Assembly (NCBI GenBank): GCA_964383325.1
Contig: CAYLGY010000002.1
Location: forward strand, 1-64,000
DNA from: CAYLGY01 sp964383325
GTDB taxonomy: Bacteria > Pseudomonadota > Alphaproteobacteria > Rhizobiales > Rhizobiaceae
Reading direction: 5' to 3'
Length of the DNA stretch: 64,000 nt
The position numbers and the translations under genes were made by a program. The first letter of the stretch is position 1, and every line of letters starts with the position of its first letter. Below the pieces are notes generated by a model. The model worked only from the letters and a program-made list of their open reading frames with translations, did no database searches and was not told where the DNA came from. Positions 40,296-49,158 of the stretch are shown here, one piece after another.

Positions 40296-42602
40296 TTGGC
40301 GAAGGACAAGCCTGCTAGAGGAGGATCGCCTGCCCGCGATGCGGAAGCCGGCATGCCTTCGCGCGACCAGATCCTTGCCTTTCTGGCGGAACATCCGGAG
40401 CGCTCCAGCCGCCGCGACATCGTCAAGGCCTTCGGACTTAAGGGACCGGCGCGAATTGCCCTGAAGGACATGTTGCGCGAATTGCAGGCGGACGGGCTGA
40501 TCGAGGGCGGGCGCAAGCGCCTGGTGCGCACCGGCTCGCTGCCTCATGTGGCAGTGCTCGACATTCATGGCCGCGATGGCGATGGCGACCTTTTGGCGCG
40601 CCCGGTCGAATGGAACGGCGCCGCTGACGAGCCAGCGCCGGTCGTGCTCATCCGTCAGGAGCGTAAGGGCGGCCGCCAGGGCCCGGTGCCCGGCATCGGC
40701 ATGCGCGTCCTAGCCCGGACCTTTCCGCTGGCGGCAGGCGTCGGCCCCGCCTATTCGGCGCGCGTGATGAAAATCCTCGAGCGGCGGCGGGAACGGGCGC
40801 TCGGCGTGCTGCGCCAGGCCGAGGACGGCACCTGGCGCATGGAACCGGTCGATCGCCGCCAGAACGAGATCATGCTGCAGGCCGGGGAACTGGGCGCGGC
40901 GCGGCCCGGCGACCTGATCGAGGTCGAGCCCGTACGCAGCTGGCGGGGCGGGCTGACCATTGGCCGCGTGGCGGCGGTGATCGGCTCGGTGGCATCGGAA
41001 AAATCGATCTCGATGATCGCGCTGCATGCGCATGAGATACCGCATGTCTTCCCGCAGGCGGTGCTCGATGAAGCCGCTGCGGCGCAACCGGTCGCGCCGG
41101 GCGAACGCGAGGACTGGCGCGACATCGGGCTGATCACGATCGATCCGGAGGATGCCAAGGATCATGACGATGCGGTCCATGCCCAACCCGATGCGGATCC
41201 GGCCAATCCCGGCGGACATGTCGTGATCGTGGCGATCGCCGATGTCGCGGCCTATGTCCTGCCGGGCAGCGCCATGGACCGGGAAGCGCTGCGGCGCGGA
41301 AATTCTGTCTATTTCCCCGATCGGGTCGTTCCCATGCTGCCGGAACGGATCTCCAACGATCTCTGTTCGCTGCGCGAGGGCGAGGACCGGCCGGCAATGG
41401 CGGTGCGGATGCGTTTTGCCGCCGATGGCCGCAAGCTCGATCATCGCTTTCATCGCATCATGATGCGCTCGCGGGCCCGCCTCTCCTATGTGCAGGCCCA
41501 GAATGCCGCCGACGGACAACCCGACGACAAGACCGCGGCGCTTATGGAACCGGTGCTTCGCCCGCTCTGGGCCGCCTGGCATGCGCTCGATCGGGCCCGC
41601 AAGGCGCGCGAGCCACTGGAGCTTGACCTGCCGGAGCGCAAGATCCTGCTGCGGCCGGATGGCACCGTCGACCGGATCGTCGTCCCCGAACGGCTGGAGG
41701 CGCATCGGCTGATCGAGGAGTTCATGATCCAGGCCAATGTCGCGGCCGCCGAAACGCTCGAAGCCGCCCGCCAGCGGCTGATCTACCGCATTCATGATTC
41801 GCCGTCGCTGGCCCGGCAGGAGGCGTTGCGCGAATTCCTGCGCACGCTCGGGCAGTCGCTGGCGCGCGGCGCCGAACTGACGCCGAAGCGCTTCAATGCC
41901 ATCCTGCGGAACTTTGCCGGCACGGAGCATGAGCAACTGGTCAATGAGGTCGTGCTGCGCACGCAGAGCCAGGCGGAGTATTCTCCGCATAATATCGGTC
42001 ATTTCGGCCTCAGCCTGAAGCGATACGCGCATTTCACGTCACCCATCCGGCGCTATGCCGATCTGGTCGTTCACCGGGCGCTGATCCGCGCCCTCTCGCT
42101 TGGAGAGGGTGGCCTCGCGCCCGAGGAGGAAGCGCGGCTGGAGGAAATTTCGGGTCTCATTTCCATCAGCGAGCGGCGCGCCATGCTGGCCGAGCGCGAC
42201 ACGATCGACCGGCTGGTCGCTTCCCATCTTGCCGAGCGGATCGGCCAGCGCTTTGCGGGCAGGATTTCGGGCGTCACCCGCGCCGGCCTGTTCGTCCGCC
42301 TGCAACATATTGGCGCAGATGGTTTCGTTCCGGTATCCAGACTCGAAGACGACTATTATGTCTACGACGAAACCGGCCATGCCCTTGTCGGAAGGTCCAG
42401 CGGAAGCGGCTACCGGCTCGGGGATCTGGTGGAAGTGGAACTCGTCGAGGTCGCGCCGATGGCCGGCGCAATGCAGTTCGAAATGGCAAGCGAGCCGCGC
42501 CCCCTGCCGCAATCGGCTCGCTCCTATCACAAGTCCCGCGGCAGGAGCGGAAACCGGCAGCGCGCAGTGGCGCGTTCCCGTCCCCCGCGCAACAGGAGCT
42601 GA
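40296..42602 (+). CDS. rnr: Ribonuclease R
   Basis: A 768-residue 3'-to-5' exoribonuclease of the RNB family that degrades structured RNA. Order: N-terminal winged-helix region RDQILAFLAEHPERSSRRDIVKAF, cold-shock domains, the RNB domain with metal-binding aspartates in TIDPEDAKDHDDAVH (about 280–294), then VPMLPERISNDLCSL and YAHFTSPIRRYADLVVHRAL, and a C-terminal S1 domain (RISGVTRAGLFVRLQHIGADGFVP) with a basic tail. The TTG start at 40296 immediately follows the topA stop. The SD lies inside the topA end. Confidence 0.95.
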   Translation: MAKDKPARGGSPARDAEAGMPSRDQILAFLAEHPERSSRRDIVKAFGLKGPARIALKDMLRELQADGLIEGGRKRLVRTGSLPHVAVLDIHGRDGDGDLLARPVEWNGAADEPAPVVLIRQERKGGRQGPVPGIGMRVLARTFPLAAGVGPAYSARVMKILERRRERALGVLRQAEDGTWRMEPVDRRQNEIMLQAGELGAARPGDLIEVEPVRSWRGGLTIGRVAAVIGSVASEKSISMIALHAHEIPHVFPQAVLDEAAAAQPVAPGEREDWRDIGLITIDPEDAKDHDDAVHAQPDADPANPGGHVVIVAIADVAAYVLPGSAMDREALRRGNSVYFPDRVVPMLPERISNDLCSLREGEDRPAMAVRMRFAADGRKLDHRFHRIMMRSRARLSYVQAQNAADGQPDDKTAALMEPVLRPLWAAWHALDRARKAREPLELDLPERKILLRPDGTVDRIVVPERLEAHRLIEEFMIQANVAAAETLEAARQRLIYRIHDSPSLARQEALREFLRTLGQSLARGAELTPKRFNAILRNFAGTEHEQLVNEVVLRTQSQAEYSPHNIGHFGLSLKRYAHFTSPIRRYADLVVHRALIRALSLGEGGLAPEEEARLEEISGLISISERRAMLAERDTIDRLVASHLAERIGQRFAGRISGVTRAGLFVRLQHIGADGFVPVSRLEDDYYVYDETGHALVGRSSGSGYRLGDLVEVELVEVAPMAGAMQFEMASEPRPLPQSARSYHKSRGRSGNRQRAVARSRPPRNRS

Positions 42603-42609
42603 ATCCGGC

Positions 42610-43062
42610 ATGGATATTCGTGTATATGGCGATGGTCAGGTGCATTCTGACGGCGAAGCGCGGGACCTGCGCCGGTCCGTCTGGCGGGGACTGGCCTGCC
42701 GATGCCCTGCCTGTGGTGTCGGCAAGACCTTCCGCGCCTTTGCCAAGGTCGTGGACCGGTGCAGCCATTGCGGTGAGGAACTTCACCACCACCGCGCCGA
42801 CGACCTGCCCGCCTATCTCGTCATCCTCGTGGTCGGCCATGTTGTCGTCGCCGCCTTCATGGGCTTCGAGGCCCTGTTCGACATGACGATGTGGCAACAT
42901 CTGGCAATCTGGATCCCGATCACCATCCTCTCCTCGCTCGCCATGCTGCCGCCAGTGAAAGGTGGCGTCGTCGGGCTGCAATGGGCTCTGAAGATGCACG
43001 GTTTCGGGGGCGAGCCGGACCGGCTGGAGGATCACCCGGAGCTGTCGAAACATGAAAGCTAG
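42610..43062 (+). CDS. DUF983-domain membrane protein
   Basis: A 150-residue protein with an N-terminal zinc-ribbon-like part (CRCPACGVGKTF…VDRCSHCGEEL, two CxxC pairs) and two transmembrane helices (LVILVVGHVVVAAFMGFE and LAIWIPITILSSLAMLPPVKG). That is the DUF983 layout common in alphaproteobacteria. Function unknown. It is 7 bp after rnr and overlaps the start of the NUDIX gene by 11 bp, so all are likely one operon. Confidence 0.85.
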   Translation: MDIRVYGDGQVHSDGEARDLRRSVWRGLACRCPACGVGKTFRAFAKVVDRCSHCGEELHHHRADDLPAYLVILVVGHVVVAAFMGFEALFDMTMWQHLAIWIPITILSSLAMLPPVKGGVVGLQWALKMHGFGGEPDRLEDHPELSKHES

Positions 43063-43822
43063 ATCTGCTTCCGATCTGATCGGAATGACGCGCAAGGAGA
43101 TGGAAGGCGTCGATGCCGAGGATGGCGCCATGGGGGCGGGACCGCGGCGTCCCGTGGATTCCGCCACGCTGATCCTGCTAGACTGGCGAGACGGCGTGCC
43201 GCACGTGCTTCTCGGACGCCGGGCGCGCCACCATGCCTTCATGCCGGGCAAATTCGTCTTTCCCGGCGGGCGCACGGATCCGGCGGACGGGCGCATCCTT
43301 CCGATGAATGACCTCGACCCCGAGGAAAAAATCCGCCTGATGGCCGGCCCCGGACGATCCGTCAGCGCCACGCGCGCCCGCGCCATTGCGCTCAGCGCCA
43401 TCCGCGAGACCTATGAGGAAGCCGGCTATCTCCTCGGCCAGCCGGGGCAGTTGCGCACCACAAGCCCGTCCTGGTCCGGTTTTGTGGAACAGGGCGTGGT
43501 CCCGGATCTCTCGCCGCTGCGGTTCGTCGCCAGGGCGGTGACGCCGCCAGGACGCATCCGCAGGTTCGACACGCGCTTCCTGGCCGCGCCCCTGTCCGCT
43601 GTTTCCGTGCAGCTGGCGCAAGGCGGGCCGACGCAGGAGCTGGAGGGGCTGGTCTGGCTTTCGCTGGAAGAAGCCATGGAGGCCGACATTCCGCGCATCA
43701 CCGCGGTCGTGCTGAGCGAGCTGGCACTGCGACTCAAGGCAGATCCGGAACTCAGGCCGGCCGGTGCGCCGATCCCCTATTTCCGCTTCCGCGGCGACCG
43801 GTTTCACCGCGACACGATCTGA
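43052..43822 (+). CDS. NUDIX hydrolase, NUDT7/NUDT19-like
   Basis: A 256-residue NUDIX protein. The fold begins ATLILLDWRDGVPHVLLGRR, with FVFPGGRTDPADGRIL near residue 65 and the catalytic half-box AIRETYEEAGYLLG about 50 residues later. This long insertion between the FPGG element and the REx2EExG box is seen in NUDT7/NUDT19-type proteins, some of which hydrolyse CoA or acyl-CoA. The substrate here is an inference. It overlaps the DUF983 gene and is the last gene of the topA–rnr unit. Confidence 0.85.
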   Translation: MKARSASDLIGMTRKEMEGVDAEDGAMGAGPRRPVDSATLILLDWRDGVPHVLLGRRARHHAFMPGKFVFPGGRTDPADGRILPMNDLDPEEKIRLMAGPGRSVSATRARAIALSAIRETYEEAGYLLGQPGQLRTTSPSWSGFVEQGVVPDLSPLRFVARAVTPPGRIRRFDTRFLAAPLSAVSVQLAQGGPTQELEGLVWLSLEEAMEADIPRITAVVLSELALRLKADPELRPAGAPIPYFRFRGDRFHRDTI

Positions 43823-43838
43823 TTTACGCCAGTAGCGC

Positions 43839-43866
43839 TTGACTTTCGTGGCCCGATCCGTATTTG
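43839..43866 (+). promoter_or_regulatory. Probable sigma-70-type promoter for rpmG
   Basis: CTTGACT with TTGACT at 43839–43844 and TATTTG at 43861–43866, spacer 16 bp, 71 bp before the rpmG ATG. The CTTGAC -35 is the usual rhizobial form. By eye only. Confidence 0.45.
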
Positions 43867-43936
43867 TCGCGGCCATGAGACTGCGATGGCGCCACGGCGT
43901 CCGCGGGATGTTCTCCACAAGATTGCGGAAAGCGAT

Positions 43937-44104
43937 ATGGCCAAGGCAACGACCATCAAGATCCGGCTGAATTCCACGGCCGATACCGGCTATTTCTACG
44001 TGACGAAAAAGAATAGCCGCACCATGACCGACAAGATGCGCAAGCGCAAATATGATCCGGTTGCGCGCAAGCATGTCGAATTCGTCGAAGGCAAGATCAA
44101 GTAG
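43937..44104 (+). CDS. rpmG: 50S ribosomal protein L33
   Basis: A 55-residue basic protein: MAKATTIKIRLNSTADTGYF followed by YVTKKNSRTMTDKMRKRKYDP and a terminal HVEFVEGKIK. It is the cysteine-free form usual in proteobacteria, so it lacks the zinc ribbon of the C+ form. It is probably monocistronic, 114 bp after the NUDIX gene, with its own promoter. Confidence 0.97.
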   Translation: MAKATTIKIRLNSTADTGYFYVTKKNSRTMTDKMRKRKYDPVARKHVEFVEGKIK

Positions 44105-44587
44105 TTCAGGCTCCAGCCTCGATCCTCATGCCCCTTCTCGAGGGCCTGTCCGGTGGAATGAATTGTGGAACGAGCTTCAGGTGCCATGCGCGCTTGCATG
44201 GTCTTGCTCGATGTCAGCAAAGCGAAGCTGGAAAAGCAGAAGGGGCCGACCGGCACGGGTCAACGGTACGAGGAAACCGTTACTGACCTGCGCCGATCGG
44301 CGGACCCCACGGACCCAGGAGATGCGGCGGACCTGAGCATCATGGGGTATTGCCGAGAAACCTGCCTTGCGGCAATCGCGATTTCGACCGGAACATTTCG
44401 TAACATTCGCGCAAAGTTCCGGTGAAATCAATCCTTCCTTAACCATGCCGGGCCATCGCCTGCAAACAAGGTTAACGAGGGCAAGCATGTCCAACGCCCC
44501 GCGCGTCTTTCGGCCCCTTGCGGCGTGAGAAGCGGACCAGCTCCGCCTTCGACCGGAAATCCGCCGCATTTCTCAGTGTTTGATACA

Positions 44588-44890
44588 GCATGATCCCGGA
44601 AAGTGGTCAGCGCTTTCCGGACAAGATCATGCGATGCAAAAATGCCATGATCCCGGAAAGTGGTCAGCACTTTCCGGACAAGATCATGCGAAAGCAAAAA
44701 TGCCATGATCCCGGAAAGTGGTCANNNNNNNNNNNNNNNNNNNNNNNNNNNNNNNNNNNNNNNNNNNNNNNNNNNNNNNNNNNNNNNNNNNNNNNNNNNN
44801 NNNNNNNNNNNNNNNNNNNNNNNNCTTTCCGGACAAGATCATGCGAAAGCAAAAATGCCATGATCCCGGAAAGTGGTCAGCGCTTTCCGT
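44588..44890. repeat. Tandem array of palindromic repeat family A (at least five copies, gap inside)
   Basis: Copies start at 44588/44589, 44646, 44704 (cut by the gap), a right half at 44825 and 44859, spaced 57–58 bp where measurable. Each reads CATGATCCCGGAAAGTGGTC, then AGC(G/A)CTTTCCGGACAAGATCATG. The spacer is GCGATGCAAAAATGC or GCGAAAGCAAAAATGC. The last copy is cut after CGCTTTCCG. Each unit is an interrupted palindrome. Confidence 0.9.
44725..44824. other. Assembly gap (100 N)
   Basis: Exactly 100 N inside the tandem palindromic array. The distance across it does not fit a whole number of 57–58 bp units, so the length is a placeholder and more repeat copies are probably missing. Confidence 0.98.
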
Positions 44891-44990
44891 AAGGAATCCG
44901 GGCGGTCGCACGGAATCCGATCGTGGCGCCGATTCGATTGGAGAGAACCCTGATCCGGGGGTCGAGGATCATGCGGAAAGGATACCGGAA

Positions 44991-45320
44991 ATGCGCAGCA
45001 GTTTCGTCCTGATCCTTGGCGCGCTTCTACTCGCTGCCGGCAATGCGCAGGCAATTTCACGCTATCCCCTGTCCGGCCTCACCTGCGAGGCGGCGCGCGC
45101 GCTGGTGCAGCAGGAAGGCGCTGTCATCTTCCGATTTCCCTCTCCCCGCAATCGCTCGCATGTGTTGTATGACCGCTTCGTGCATCATGGCGGCCACTGC
45201 ACCTTCGGCGAAACCACCGTCCTGCGCAGCGTTCCGGCGGCCGATGGAAGCTGCGCGCTACTGATCTGCCAGCAGCGCAGCGGCGATGATCCCCTGTTCC
45301 GGCGCGGCTTCGGCGATTGA
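44991..45320 (+). CDS. Small secreted protein of unknown function
   Basis: A 109-residue protein with a signal peptide (MRSSFVLILGALLLAAGNAQA, cleavage after AQA). The mature part has LTCEAARALVQQEGAVIFRF, PSPRNRSHVLYDRFV and four cysteines (GLTC, GGHC, GSC, LIC), suggesting two disulfides in the periplasm. Similar small exported proteins occur in rhizobia. I know of no function. The ATG at 44991 has GGAAAGG about 11 nt upstream. It is the first gene after the repeat array. Confidence 0.72.
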   Translation: MRSSFVLILGALLLAAGNAQAISRYPLSGLTCEAARALVQQEGAVIFRFPSPRNRSHVLYDRFVHHGGHCTFGETTVLRSVPAADGSCALLICQQRSGDDPLFRRGFGD

Positions 45321-45424
45321 GTTTCCGGTCGGGCACGGCCTGCGAAAAATTTCCATTCAACCGGAAAACGCGCTACATCACGGCGCTGTTTCGCTGAAAC
45401 GGCGTCGTGACGGAAGAGGAGCGA

Positions 45425-46195
45425 ATGATGGATTCGAGACGCATGGTAGTCGTGACCGGAGGCAGCAAGGGCATCGGTATGGCCTGCGTGGAAAAATTCG
45501 CGGAAGCGGGCGACCGGGTAGCGCTCGTCGATGTCGACCGGGAAGCGGGCCAGTCCGTGGCGGCAGGATTTGCGGATGGCGCGGTCCATTTCATCCATGC
45601 CGATCTCAGTGACGAGCATGCCGCGCGCGCCGCGATCCGCGAGGCGAAGGCAGTCTCCGGCAGGCTGGACGTGCTGGTCAACAGCGCCGGAATCGTCTCG
45701 GGTGCGCCGATCCTCGATTTCACGGTCGAGCAGTTCGAGCGTGTCTTGCGCGTCAATGTGCTGGCAAGCTTCATCTGCGCCCAGGAGGCGGCGCGAATCA
45801 TGGTGGAAGGCGGCCATGGCGCGATCATCAACATGTCCTCGATCAATGGCACGGTCGCCCTGCCCGACCAGGTTGCGTATTGCGCCTCCAAGGGCGCGGT
45901 AAACCAGCTCACGCGCTCGATGGCGCTCGCCCTCGCGCCGCAGAATGTGCGCGTCAATGCGGTCGCGCCGGGCACGGTGCTGACCGACATGGCGCGGACG
46001 GTCCTGCAGGGCAGCGAGGCCATGTCGGCCATGTTGAGCCGAACACCGATCGGGCGTGGCGCCGAACCTTCGGAAGTCGCCTCTGTCGTCCATTTCCTCG
46101 CGAGCGACGCCGCCTCCTACATAACCGGGGAAATCATCACGGTCGATGGCGGCCGGATGGCCCTGAACTACACCATGCCGCAGCAAAGTCGTTGA
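45425..46195 (+). CDS. Short-chain dehydrogenase/reductase (SDR family)
   Basis: A 256-residue classical SDR: NAD(P) motif VVTGGSKGIGMA, NSAG (for NNAG), INMSSINGTVALPDQVAYCASKGAV with the catalytic Ser, Tyr and Lys, VNAVAPGTVLTDMA, and the C-terminal YITGEIITVDGG. An acidic residue (VDVD) at the end of the second strand suggests NAD preference. The substrate is unknown. ATG at 45425 after GAGGAG. 62 bp upstream of the M20 deacylase gene, so possibly in the same unit. Confidence 0.9.
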   Translation: MMDSRRMVVVTGGSKGIGMACVEKFAEAGDRVALVDVDREAGQSVAAGFADGAVHFIHADLSDEHAARAAIREAKAVSGRLDVLVNSAGIVSGAPILDFTVEQFERVLRVNVLASFICAQEAARIMVEGGHGAIINMSSINGTVALPDQVAYCASKGAVNQLTRSMALALAPQNVRVNAVAPGTVLTDMARTVLQGSEAMSAMLSRTPIGRGAEPSEVASVVHFLASDAASYITGEIITVDGGRMALNYTMPQQSR

Positions 46196-46257
46196 GCCTT
46201 CGGCCCTGAACAAGCTTCGACTTGCCATTTGCGGCGAACCGGCTTCAACTGGGCGCG

Positions 46258-47529
46258 ATGAACACCGATCTGTTGCAGCGAGTCGAAGGGAGCCGGCAGG
46301 AAGTCGCGGAGCTTGCCGCCGAGCTGATCCGTTTTCCGACGGTCAATCCGCCGGGCGAAGCCTATGCGCCCTGCGCCGAATTTCTTGGCAACCGCATGGC
46401 GCGCTCGGGCTTTGCGGTCCGCTATCTGCGCGCCATCGGCGCACCTGGCGACAATGACAGGCACCCGCGCGTCAACGTGGTCTGCCGACTGGAAGGCAAG
46501 CGTCCGGGGCGGACCGTGCATTTCAATTCGCATATCGATGTCGTCGAGGCCGGCCAGGGATGGTCTGTCGACCCGTTCGCAGGCATCATCGCCGACGGCA
46601 GGGTCTATGGCCGCGGCGCCTGCGACATGAAGGGCGGGCTTGCTGCCTCCATCATCGCTGTCGAGGCCTTCATCGCTGCGTACCCGGATTTTTCCGGCGC
46701 GATCGAGATTTCCGGGACGGTCGACGAGGAATCGGGCGGCTTCGGCGGCGTTGCGTTCCTGGCGCAGCAGGGCCTGTTCTCGAAGCCGCGGGTCGATCAC
46801 GTCATCATTCCCGAGCCGCTGGACAAGGACCGGATCTGCCTTGGCCATCGCGGCGCCTGGTGGGCCGAGATCGAGACCCTCGGCGCCCAGGCGCACGGGT
46901 CCATGCCCTTTCTCGGCGATTGCGCCATTCGCCACATGGCCGCGGTGCTGGAGGCCTTCGAGGCCGATCTCTATCCCGCGCTCGACCGCAAGCAGACGCG
47001 CATGCCGGTGGTGCCGGAAGGGGCGCGGCGCTCGACGCTGAACCTCAACGCCATTCATGGCGGACAGGCGGAGGGCCATGAGGGCCTCCCCTCCCCCAAC
47101 GTGCCGGATTCCTGCCGGCTGACGCTGGACCGCCGCTTTCTGCTGGAAGAGCGGCTTGAGGATGTGAAATCCGAAATCATCACGATTCTCGACCGGCTGA
47201 AGCGGGAGCGGCCGCGCTTCGACTACAAGGTGCGCGACATTCTCGAAATCCTCCCGACCATGACGGAACAGGATGCGCCGGTGGTGAGGGCCATTGCGGC
47301 CGGGATCCGGAGCATTTTCGGACGCGAGCCGGATTACGTGATCTCGCCGGGTTCCTACGACCAGAAGCACATCGCACGCCTTGGCCACCTGCATGACTGC
47401 ATCGCCTACGGACCGGGCAGGCTCGACCTGGCGCACCGTCCCGATGAGTGGGTCGGAATCGACGACATGATCGATTCGGCCAAGGTCATGGCGCTCGGCC
47501 TCGACCGGCTGCTGCACGCCCCGGATTGA
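46258..47529 (+). CDS. M20-family ArgE/DapE-type deacylase
   Basis: A 423-residue zinc-dependent amidohydrolase of the acetylornithine-deacetylase/succinyl-DAP-desuccinylase superfamily. Metal and catalytic motifs: VHFNSHIDVVEAG, GRGACDMKGGLAA (bridging Asp), SGTVDEESGGFGG (catalytic Glu pair) and IPEPLD. The lid domain includes LGAQAHGSMPFLG. Substrates in this subgroup are N-acyl amino acids or peptides. Position just before a dipeptide-type ABC operon suggests processing of an imported acylated or peptidic compound, which is inference. Confidence 0.88.
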   Translation: MNTDLLQRVEGSRQEVAELAAELIRFPTVNPPGEAYAPCAEFLGNRMARSGFAVRYLRAIGAPGDNDRHPRVNVVCRLEGKRPGRTVHFNSHIDVVEAGQGWSVDPFAGIIADGRVYGRGACDMKGGLAASIIAVEAFIAAYPDFSGAIEISGTVDEESGGFGGVAFLAQQGLFSKPRVDHVIIPEPLDKDRICLGHRGAWWAEIETLGAQAHGSMPFLGDCAIRHMAAVLEAFEADLYPALDRKQTRMPVVPEGARRSTLNLNAIHGGQAEGHEGLPSPNVPDSCRLTLDRRFLLEERLEDVKSEIITILDRLKRERPRFDYKVRDILEILPTMTEQDAPVVRAIAAGIRSIFGREPDYVISPGSYDQKHIARLGHLHDCIAYGPGRLDLAHRPDEWVGIDDMIDSAKVMALGLDRLLHAPD

Positions 47530-47634
47530 CCAGACGCGCACGATTCCTGCTGACAGGAAGGGCGATGGTGGCTAGTTTCGAGGCGACGGGCCGGAAATGA
47601 TTCACGAAACGGGCGGCCCCCTGGGAGCTTCATC

Positions 47635-49113
47635 ATGACGGGAAAACGATCCTTCCTCGCCGCTTGCGCCTTGCTTCTTGCGACAGGCACGGCATTCTCG
47701 GCGCGCACCGACCTCGTGGTCGGCCTCGTGCTGGAGCCGCCGCATCTGGATCCGACCGCGGGCGCGGCGGCCGCCATCGATGAAATCGTCTATGCCAATG
47801 TCTTCGAGGGACTGACCCGCATCGGCCCCAGCGGCGAGGTGCTGCCTGCCCTTGCCGAGAGCTGGGAAATCTCCGAGGACGGCAAGGTCTATACGTTCCG
47901 GCTCCGCGAAGGGGTGCAGTTCCATGATGGCAGCGAATTTGACGCCAGCGACGTCAAGTTCTCGCTGGATCGCGCCCGGGCGGAAGATTCGACCAACGCC
48001 CAGAAGCCGCTCTTCGCCCAGATCGATACGGTCGAGGTCGTCGATCCGCGCACCGTGCGCGTGGCGCTAAAGCGGCCCCAGGGTGCCTTTCTCTACAATA
48101 TGGGCTGGGGCGATGCCGTGATCGTTGCGCCCGAGACTGCCGCGACCAACCGGGAAAACCCGGTCGGCACCGGGCCGTTCCGGTTCGATTCCTGGGCGAA
48201 GGGTTCCTCCATCACCCTCTTGCGCAACGGAGATTATCATGGCGAGCCCGCCGCGCTCGAACGCGTCGAGTTCCGCATCGTGCCGGATGCGGCCGCCGCT
48301 GTCCCTGCCGTGCTCTCGGGCGATGTGCAGGCATTTCCCAACATGCCCGCCGGCGATTCGCTGGCGCAGATCCAGGCCGATCCGCGGTTCGAGGTGGTGG
48401 TCGGCGCGACCGAGGGCGAGACCATCCTCGCCACCAACCAGCGCAAGCCGCCCTTCGACCAGCTCAAGGTGCGCCAGGCCATCGCGCATGCGCTGGACCG
48501 CGAGGAGATCATTCTCGGCGCGGCCGCCGGCCTTGCTACGCCGATCGGCTCGCATTTCTCGCCCGCCAACGAGGCCTATCTCGATCTGACCGGGACCTAT
48601 CCGCACGATGTCGAGAAGGCCCGGGCCTTGCTCAAGGAAGCCGGTTACGAAAACGGATTCTCCGCCACGCTCACCCTGCCGCCGCCGGCCTATGCGCGCG
48701 AGGGCGGGGAGATCGTAGCGGCGCAATTGCGCCAGATCGGCATCAACCTGGAAATCGTTCCGATGGAATGGGCGCAATGGCTCGACCAGGTATTCACCCG
48801 CAAGGATTACGATCTGACCATCATCTCGCATACCGAGCCGAACGATATCGAGATCTATGCCCGGGATGATTACTACTTCCAGTATGACAATCCGGACTTC
48901 GATGCGGTGATCGAGGAACTGGATGGAGCCAGCGATCCGCAGAGGCGAATCGAGCTATACCAGCAGGCGCAGCGCATTCTTGCCGAGGATGCGGTCAACG
49001 GCTTTCTGTTCCAGTTGCCCAAGATCGGCGTCTGGGACGCCGGGCTCGAAGGGCTGTGGCACAATTCTCCAGTGCAGGCCAATGACATGACCCGGGTGCG
49101 CTGGAAGGAGTAG
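47635..49113 (+). CDS. Dipeptide/oligopeptide-type ABC transporter substrate-binding protein
   Basis: A 492-residue periplasmic SBP_bac_5 protein with signal peptide (KRSFLAACALLLATGTAFSA). Typical elements: DPTAGAAAAIDEIVYANVFEGL, LPALAESWEISEDGKVYTFRLREGVQFHDG, VGTGPFRFDSW, and QAIAHALDREEI with a C-terminal EPNDIEIYARDDYYFQYDNPDFDAVIEEL. It binds peptides or related compounds and delivers them to the permeases just downstream. 105 bp after the M20 gene. Confidence 0.92.
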   Translation: MTGKRSFLAACALLLATGTAFSARTDLVVGLVLEPPHLDPTAGAAAAIDEIVYANVFEGLTRIGPSGEVLPALAESWEISEDGKVYTFRLREGVQFHDGSEFDASDVKFSLDRARAEDSTNAQKPLFAQIDTVEVVDPRTVRVALKRPQGAFLYNMGWGDAVIVAPETAATNRENPVGTGPFRFDSWAKGSSITLLRNGDYHGEPAALERVEFRIVPDAAAAVPAVLSGDVQAFPNMPAGDSLAQIQADPRFEVVVGATEGETILATNQRKPPFDQLKVRQAIAHALDREEIILGAAAGLATPIGSHFSPANEAYLDLTGTYPHDVEKARALLKEAGYENGFSATLTLPPPAYAREGGEIVAAQLRQIGINLEIVPMEWAQWLDQVFTRKDYDLTIISHTEPNDIEIYARDDYYFQYDNPDFDAVIEELDGASDPQRRIELYQQAQRILAEDAVNGFLFQLPKIGVWDAGLEGLWHNSPVQANDMTRVRWKE

Positions 49114-49158
49114 CGGCGGGTCACCGCCCGGCTCCGGCGCGCCGATTGGAGGGTCCGG

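Larger units (their letters stand above)
44105..44990. other. 886-bp region without a confident gene: repeat array, assembly gap, possible gene remnant
   Basis: Open frames here (for example 44165–44425 plus and 44177–44569 minus) show no recognisable domain and may be chance. At 44487 an ATG with a good Shine-Dalgarno (GAGGG, 5 nt away) opens a 13-codon frame, MSNAPRVFRPLAA, ending at 44528. A one-base shift would continue it with LRREKRTSSAFDRKSAAFLS. TTAACCAT (44439) and GTTAACG (44471) lie just upstream. From 44588 a palindromic repeat array follows, interrupted by 100 N. Confidence 0.6.

Noticed and set aside
44165..44569. Open reading frames in both strands between rpmG and the repeat array, about 86 and 130 codons
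   Set aside because: Neither has a recognisable domain or a convincing ribosome-binding site, and they overlap each other on opposite strands. Recorded only as part of the intergenic region.
44588..44890. CRISPR array, suggested by regular 57–58 bp repeats
   Set aside because: The repeated part includes the whole unit, spacers are nearly identical, and there are no cas genes. It is a palindromic tandem repeat.
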